Assembly: GCA_900319235.1 (NCBI GenBank)
Contig: ONNR01000032.1
Span: forward strand, 1 to 34,202
Direction of reading: 5' to 3'
Length of the DNA: 34,202 bases
DNA from: an uncultured Prevotellaceae bacterium
GTDB lineage: Bacteria; Bacteroidota; Bacteroidia; Bacteroidales; UBA3663
The notes beneath the pieces were generated by a model. That model made no database searches. It had not been told where the DNA came from and worked only from the letters and a program-made list of their open reading frames with translations. The position numbers were made by a program, and so were the translations under genes. Shown piece after piece: positions 29,559 through 34,202 of the stretch. Positions within the stretch are counted from its first letter, which is position 1, and every line of letters begins with the position of its first letter.

Positions 29559-31967
29559 ATGAATCCATCAGTACGTAAATATCTGCTTTCGTTCATTCTG
29601 ACCTGGGCATACATGGTTGTTTATGCCCAGAATAATACTTGCACCATCAAGGGGACGGTAGCAGATTCTGGTGGCAATCCAGTCATGTTTGCTTCGGTAT
29701 GTATATTGAAAAATGGGAATATCGTAACAGGCACACTCACCGACACGTTGGGTACGTTTATGCTGAAGGATCGGTTTGCCGGTGATTACAGCTTGCGAGT
29801 CACTTCCATTGGCTATGAGGAGTTCTTCAAGAATATACGTGTGAACAAAGGCGTTCTTGAACTGGGTCAAATCCTTCTCCCACAGAAGACCACACAGTTG
29901 GAAGGCATCGTCGTGGCAAGCGATGCGCCCACCAAGCGAATGACTACCGAACTAACTCGAATCAATCCCGCAGCCACGATGACGTCGGCAACAGGTTCTG
30001 TACTCGAAGTGCTCAGAGGTTCTTCGGCCGTCTTCGTTGACAATAACGGCCATGTAACAATCAAAGGCAACAGCAATGTGCTTTTACTGATTGATGGTGT
30101 ACCAACGACAGTCGATGGTCTCGGCAGCATCCCGGTAGCCAACGTTCAAAATATCGACATCATTTCCAGTCCTGAAGCCAAATATGACGCAGAAGGTTCG
30201 GGAGGTATCATCAGTATCGTATCGAAACAACAAACGCCTGATGCCTTCACAGCGATGGCCTCGATAAACTTCGGATGGAATCATTTCGTGAACGCTAATG
30301 CTGCTGTAAACTATAATTTCGGGAAGTGGGGCATCCGAATGAACTACAATGGCAAACGTGAGAACGATTGGATAGAAAGTGTCCTTCATCGCCAAATAAT
30401 AAAGACAGGCAGCAGTCTCGACCAACATATCGAAGCCGAGAAGGAAACTACCAGCCACAACCTGGGATTAAACGTTGGATACAAGCTGAGTCGCAAGGAT
30501 ATGTTTGTGATTGATGTAAAGGCGGGATTTCCTCGAGTCAATAACCTACAAACCATGCAGAACCACTATGCATATGACGGCCGTAGAAACCAAAAGTTTC
30601 GCCAGACCGATATCTCATTCGATCGAGAAATGATAGAGGGTTCGTTGACCTACCGACATCAATTTGAACCAGGACGCAGGGAGTTGAACCTTATGGCCTC
30701 GTTATCCGACATCAATGGCCACCGACCTTCCTATTATTATGAACTCATGGAAACATCGAGCCAATTACAACCCGTGCAACGATCTGAGTCGGGTGGTCAT
30801 CCCCACATTTTAGCCTTGCAGCTCGATTACATGATGCCCTGGGGAAAAGGAAAACTGGAAACAGGCGTTAAAATGACCTGCCGAATCAACGACATCAACC
30901 ACAAAATGTTTGAACACGATGTCATCAACGACACGTGGACATTGTCGGTCCCATTGAGCAACGACCTGCGCCATCGCGAATACATTACAGCTGCCTACGT
31001 TCTGTATTCTGCCCGTCCTTCCGACAAGCTATCGTATAAAGCAGGTATTCGCATGGAATACAGTCGTGTGACCCTGAAGGGGAAGAAAGACCATCTTGAC
31101 GAAGCCAGCAACTGCTATTTCGTGGCACCGAACATGATGCTTGACTATCACGTCAATGAATCGTGGCGACTGTCTTTGGGAATTTCGCGTAGAATATCGC
31201 GCCCCACTTATCCACAACTGAATCCTTATATCAACCTCATAGACAACCAGACTTATGAAACAGGTAACGTGCGGTTGAAACCTGAGAAGACAAACAAGCT
31301 CGATCTTGGCTATTCATTCAACGGCAAATCATTGAAGGTGAACGGCAATGCCTATTTCAACTATGCGCAAGATTACATCAACCAAATAACGTACCTCGAC
31401 ATCACCTCGACTCAGAATGCTCAGGTAGAAACGCTTGTCATGACCTATGTCAATGGTTCGAATGATTTGAAGACAGGTATCGAACACAACATCGTTTGGA
31501 GCATATCGCGATGGCTTAGTATCGACTTGGGAACAAATGTTTTCTTCACCAAATCCTACGCTGACTGGCAAGGCACAAAAATACGGAATCATGGTTGGTC
31601 GGCCAACGGCAATACATCTATGAACATTAAACCAAGGAAAGGTATGAATATCCAGCTGCAATATTTCCTAACCACGCCACAATACTTCCCGCAATTCACC
31701 ACCAAGACCGATCACTCCTGCAATATCGGCGTCCGACAACAGTTGCCAAAGAAGGGTATCAATCTGTCGGTGCTTCTCACCGATGCGTTCAATACAAGAC
31801 GATGGGATATCTCCTCCGACAATCCCGTTTACTCGCTTGTCAATACCAGTCGTAACCGTAGCCGAATCTTTTGGCTCGGCATCAGCTGGAATTTCCATTC
31901 CTACAAGCAACTCGGTGGACAAAAGAAGCAGGAGGAGGATCGTAGCATCATCAGATTGGGACAATAA
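29559..31967 (+). CDS. Outer-membrane beta-barrel/TonB-dependent receptor-like protein
   Basis: This 802-residue protein shares the architecture of the receptor at 9208-11772: a signal peptide (ending VYAQ), a carboxypeptidase-like domain (TIKGTVADSGGNPVMFASV), a plug-like domain with VFVDNNGHVTIKGNSNVLLL and IDIISSPEAKYDAEGSGG, and a long barrel. It lacks the charged C-terminal tail of the first copy. ATG 29559 gives a normal signal peptide; a GTG at 29550 is less likely. The fucosidase follows by 13 bases, so the pair may take part in glycan use, but there is no SusD-like gene. Confidence 0.92.
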   Translation: MNPSVRKYLLSFILTWAYMVVYAQNNTCTIKGTVADSGGNPVMFASVCILKNGNIVTGTLTDTLGTFMLKDRFAGDYSLRVTSIGYEEFFKNIRVNKGVLELGQILLPQKTTQLEGIVVASDAPTKRMTTELTRINPAATMTSATGSVLEVLRGSSAVFVDNNGHVTIKGNSNVLLLIDGVPTTVDGLGSIPVANVQNIDIISSPEAKYDAEGSGGIISIVSKQQTPDAFTAMASINFGWNHFVNANAAVNYNFGKWGIRMNYNGKRENDWIESVLHRQIIKTGSSLDQHIEAEKETTSHNLGLNVGYKLSRKDMFVIDVKAGFPRVNNLQTMQNHYAYDGRRNQKFRQTDISFDREMIEGSLTYRHQFEPGRRELNLMASLSDINGHRPSYYYELMETSSQLQPVQRSESGGHPHILALQLDYMMPWGKGKLETGVKMTCRINDINHKMFEHDVINDTWTLSVPLSNDLRHREYITAAYVLYSARPSDKLSYKAGIRMEYSRVTLKGKKDHLDEASNCYFVAPNMMLDYHVNESWRLSLGISRRISRPTYPQLNPYINLIDNQTYETGNVRLKPEKTNKLDLGYSFNGKSLKVNGNAYFNYAQDYINQITYLDITSTQNAQVETLVMTYVNGSNDLKTGIEHNIVWSISRWLSIDLGTNVFFTKSYADWQGTKIRNHGWSANGNTSMNIKPRKGMNIQLQYFLTTPQYFPQFTTKTDHSCNIGVRQQLPKKGINLSVLLTDAFNTRRWDISSDNPVYSLVNTSRNRSRIFWLGISWNFHSYKQLGGQKKQEEDRSIIRLGQ

Positions 31968-31980
31968 ATAATAATAAAAT

Positions 31981-33723
31981 ATGAAAAGAGTTTTAGCATT
32001 CCTTGTAACAGTGACACTGTCCGCGATGGTGTCGTTGGCCCAATTGAACCCGTTGCCATCGAACGAGCAGTTGGAATGGTATGATATGGAGATGTATGCC
32101 TTCATCCATTATTCGCTCAATACCTACACCGACCAGGAGTGGGGTTTTGGCAACGAGGAACTGCAACTCTTCAATCCCTCGGACCTCGACTGCCGCCAGT
32201 GGGCTCGTGTCTGCAAACAGGCAGGTATGAAGGGCATCATCTTCACGGCCAAGCACCATTGCGGCTTCTGCATGTGGCCTTCAGCATATACCGACTATTC
32301 GGTGAAGAATACGCCTTGGAAAGACGGCAATGGCGACGTGGTGCGTGAATTGGCAGAAGCCTGCCGCGAAGAAGGGTTGAAGTTCGGCTTTTACCTCTCG
32401 CCTTGGGACAGAAACAACGCCCAATATGGCACGCCCGAATATGTCTCCTATTTCCGCAATCAACTGCGCGAACTGCTTACCAACTATGGAGATGTCTTCG
32501 AAGTATGGTTTGATGGCGCCAATGGAGGCGACGGCTGGTATGGCGGTGCCAACGAGACGCGTCGCATCGATGGCAAGACCTATTACGGATGGGCAGAGAC
32601 CTTCGGATTGATTCGCGAACTGCAACCCCATGCACTTATCTGGAACGATGGTGGCGACCGCGCTGACTTGCGTTGGGTAGGTACGGAAGCAGGAAATGTG
32701 GGAGAGACCAACTGGAGCCTGATGCCAAGCACAGGTTCTACGACGTATGAGATGCTGCACTATGGTGTGGAGGACGGCGACGTGTGGTGCCCCGGAGAAA
32801 CCAACACCAGCATTCGTCCGGGATGGTTCTACCACGAGACGGAGAACGACCATGTGAAGAGCCTGTCGAAACTGATGGACACCTATTACAAGTCGGTAGG
32901 ACGCAATTCGACGCTGCTGCTCAATTTCCCCATTGCCCCCAACGGACGCATCCATCCAAATGACAGTCTGCGCGGCATCGCCTTCAAGAAGATGATTGAC
33001 GAGGTTTTCAAGGAGAACCTTGCCGATAATGCCTTTATTACTGTCGAAGGGAATTCAACCGTCATCGATTTCGGAGCACCCACATCGTTCAATCGATTCG
33101 TTGCCGAAGAGGAAATTCAATTCGGACAAAGTGTCAAGAAGTTCACGCTTGAAGCAAAGATTGATGGCGAATGGCAGCCCCTCAAAGATGAACTCGTCGA
33201 GGAAGGCGATGGGCTTACCACCATCGGCCATCGCCGCATCATTTGCTTCCCTACGGTAAGAGCTACCCGACTGCGATTCACCATCAACGAAAGCAAATTT
33301 GAGCCCAAGATTAAAAAGCTGGGTGTCTATCTCGCTCCCGAACTCACTCCTGATATTCCCGATAGCGGTGAGAAGAAGTCATCGGGTCTGCACATCTTTT
33401 TCAGCAATCCACGCCTCATGATGATTGACTTCGACTCGGAACAGACCTTCACGTCTTTCCGTTATCTGCCTCCCCAGGACACAAAGGATGGCATCATCAC
33501 GCACTACACGCTTTGGTCTTCTACCGACTGGACAAACTGGACCAAGCTCGCTTCGGGCGAATTCTCGAACATCGTCAACAATCCGATTTGGCAAACCATT
33601 AACTTCGAGCCTACCAAGGCCAAGGTCTTCAAATTCGAGGCTGACAAGTTGAGCAGCGGCACACGAATGGGATATAGCGATATTGAAATCATCAAGGGTT
33701 CGGAAATAATGTTAAAACCATAA
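31981..33723 (+). CDS. GH29 alpha-L-fucosidase
   Basis: This 580-residue secreted protein has a signal peptide (1-20, ending SLA), a GH29 catalytic barrel (about 25-340) and a C-terminal beta-sandwich resembling an F5/8-type C domain (about 345-575). Catalytic-site features are GIIFTAKHHCGFCMWPS, GFYLSPWDRN and the nucleophile Asp178 in VFEVWFDGANG. It removes terminal L-fucose from host or dietary glycans, in the periplasm or at the surface. The GH29-B-like sequence suggests specificity for branched alpha-1,3/1,4-linked fucose, an inference. No lipobox was seen. Confidence 0.94.
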   Translation: MKRVLAFLVTVTLSAMVSLAQLNPLPSNEQLEWYDMEMYAFIHYSLNTYTDQEWGFGNEELQLFNPSDLDCRQWARVCKQAGMKGIIFTAKHHCGFCMWPSAYTDYSVKNTPWKDGNGDVVRELAEACREEGLKFGFYLSPWDRNNAQYGTPEYVSYFRNQLRELLTNYGDVFEVWFDGANGGDGWYGGANETRRIDGKTYYGWAETFGLIRELQPHALIWNDGGDRADLRWVGTEAGNVGETNWSLMPSTGSTTYEMLHYGVEDGDVWCPGETNTSIRPGWFYHETENDHVKSLSKLMDTYYKSVGRNSTLLLNFPIAPNGRIHPNDSLRGIAFKKMIDEVFKENLADNAFITVEGNSTVIDFGAPTSFNRFVAEEEIQFGQSVKKFTLEAKIDGEWQPLKDELVEEGDGLTTIGHRRIICFPTVRATRLRFTINESKFEPKIKKLGVYLAPELTPDIPDSGEKKSSGLHIFFSNPRLMMIDFDSEQTFTSFRYLPPQDTKDGIITHYTLWSSTDWTNWTKLASGEFSNIVNNPIWQTINFEPTKAKVFKFEADKLSSGTRMGYSDIEIIKGSEIMLKP

Positions 33724-33771
33724 TCATAGTATGTAACCAAAATTAACGATAAATATATGCGTTTTTTTCTT

Positions 33772-33806
33772 AACACGAATTATCATGAATTCACATGAAT
33801 TATTAT
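33772..33806. repeat. AACACGAATTATC-type short repeat
   Basis: AACACGAATTATCATGAATT, then CACATGAATTATT, is the reverse complement of the family seen at 23160-23184. No gene lies in 33724-33863; this is the only structure I can identify there. Confidence 0.55.
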
Positions 33807-33863
33807 TTTGCAAGATGTATCATTGTCTTGCCCTGAAAAACCTTGACTCAAAAACTCAAGGAT

Positions 33864-34202
33864 ATGTCAAGAAAAACGACATCAACAAAGCCAAAGCGAC
33901 GTTACAATTGCATGATTCCAGACTCTTTAAAACGTCAAATTGTTAATCTCTACATTACAAAACAACGTACAGAGAGGAGCCTGGCAGCAGAATTTAATGT
34001 GTCATGTCCTACAATTCAATTCTGGACACATAAATTTGCAGCGTCAAACCCGGAGATCTTGCGCTCGCGCCCTGATGCGACGCGTCCTGATGCGACAGCA
34101 GCTTCGGCTGCTGTCGCGAAGCCAACGCTCTCCACAATACCCCCAGCTGCAATGGAGCAATACAAGCCATTAGAGAATCTTCCAGATGACCCCGAAGAGC
34201 TC
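33864..34202 (+). CDS. IS3-type transposase orfA, truncated by window end
   Basis: The frame from ATG 33864 stays open to the window end (113 codons, no stop). The N-terminal part reads SRKTTSTKPKRRYNCMIPDS, then LKRQIVNLYITKQRTERSLA and AEFNVSCPTIQFWTHKF, the helix-turn-helix of IS3-type OrfA proteins (tetra-helical with a CPTIQFW recognition helix). A Pro/Ala/Thr linker (RPDATRPDATAASAAVAKPT) follows, then ENLPDDPEEL, which usually precedes the coiled coil. Whether the element is intact cannot be seen. Confidence 0.8.
   Translation, partial: MSRKTTSTKPKRRYNCMIPDSLKRQIVNLYITKQRTERSLAAEFNVSCPTIQFWTHKFAASNPEILRSRPDATRPDATAASAAVAKPTLSTIPPAAMEQYKPLENLPDDPEEL
34092..34117 (+). repeat. Perfect 11-bp stem with TTCG loop inside the transposase ORF
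   Basis: GCGACAGCAGC (34092-34102), TTCG, GCTGCTGTCGC (34107-34117): a very stable hairpin in coding sequence, encoding ATAASAAVA. It is preceded by two direct copies of CCTGATGCGAC (34070-34080 and 34086-34096). Confidence 0.75.

Overview
The window looks like a chromosome segment from a member of the Bacteroidales, most likely Prevotella or a close relative. Supporting signs are outer-membrane beta-barrel/TonB-receptor-like proteins with carboxypeptidase-like N-terminal domains, menaquinone synthesis genes, a GH29 fucosidase, Bacteroidetes-type promoters (TTTG, 19-20 bases, TAnnTTTG) and no obvious Shine-Dalgarno sequences. The species is inferred from style only; no database was searched.

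Layout. 1-2270 (+): a DUF4250-like small protein whose stop overlaps the start of proA, then a DJ-1/PfpI protein. 2271-3400 (+): a strong promoter covered by a PurR/LacI-type palindrome, a possibly structured leader, a 31-codon ORF and a TRIC-type channel. 3378-6474 (-): a patatin phospholipase with outer-membrane barrel and an alpha/beta hydrolase, probably one operon. 6544-9056 (+): an NfnA/NfnB-like flavin/iron-sulfur oxidoreductase pair. 9208-12559 (+): an outer-membrane barrel receptor, an FKBP isomerase and a clear terminator. 12728-15774 (-): nitroreductase, ubiE/menG, menA and a nitroreductase-like lipoprotein behind one good promoter.

15.9-20.7 kb is the accessory-looking stretch. 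It holds a small three-helix membrane protein and a decayed second copy of its 3' end, two elaborate inverted-repeat elements (one folding as a cloverleaf followed by nine T), a secreted hypothetical, an unrecognised 509-codon gene, a further inverted-repeat element, a small AraC-like DNA-binding protein and a roughly 10.6-copy array of a 42-bp unit, each unit able to form a hairpin.

20.7-33.7 kb (+) is a long run of co-directional genes: acyltransferase, TfoX-like, AlkD-like glycosylase, C_GCAxxG_C_C protein, Tat-exported flavodoxin, UroD-like lipoprotein, Sel1-repeat protein, DnaQ-like exonuclease, RidA, rhodanese-metallo-hydrolase lipoprotein, AlkZ/YcaQ-like protein, a second outer-membrane receptor and a GH29 alpha-L-fucosidase. 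The window ends inside an IS3-type transposase orfA.

The most distinctive property is the intergenic DNA. Several unrelated families of short degenerate repeats fill the gaps between co-oriented genes, often running from the upstream stop codon to just before the next start, and several are arranged as left and right arms that complement each other. A separate GC-rich hairpin family (GCGGCC, six bases, GGCCGC) recurs between 9.1 and 15.2 kb. I see no CRISPR, rRNA, tRNA or recognised defence system.
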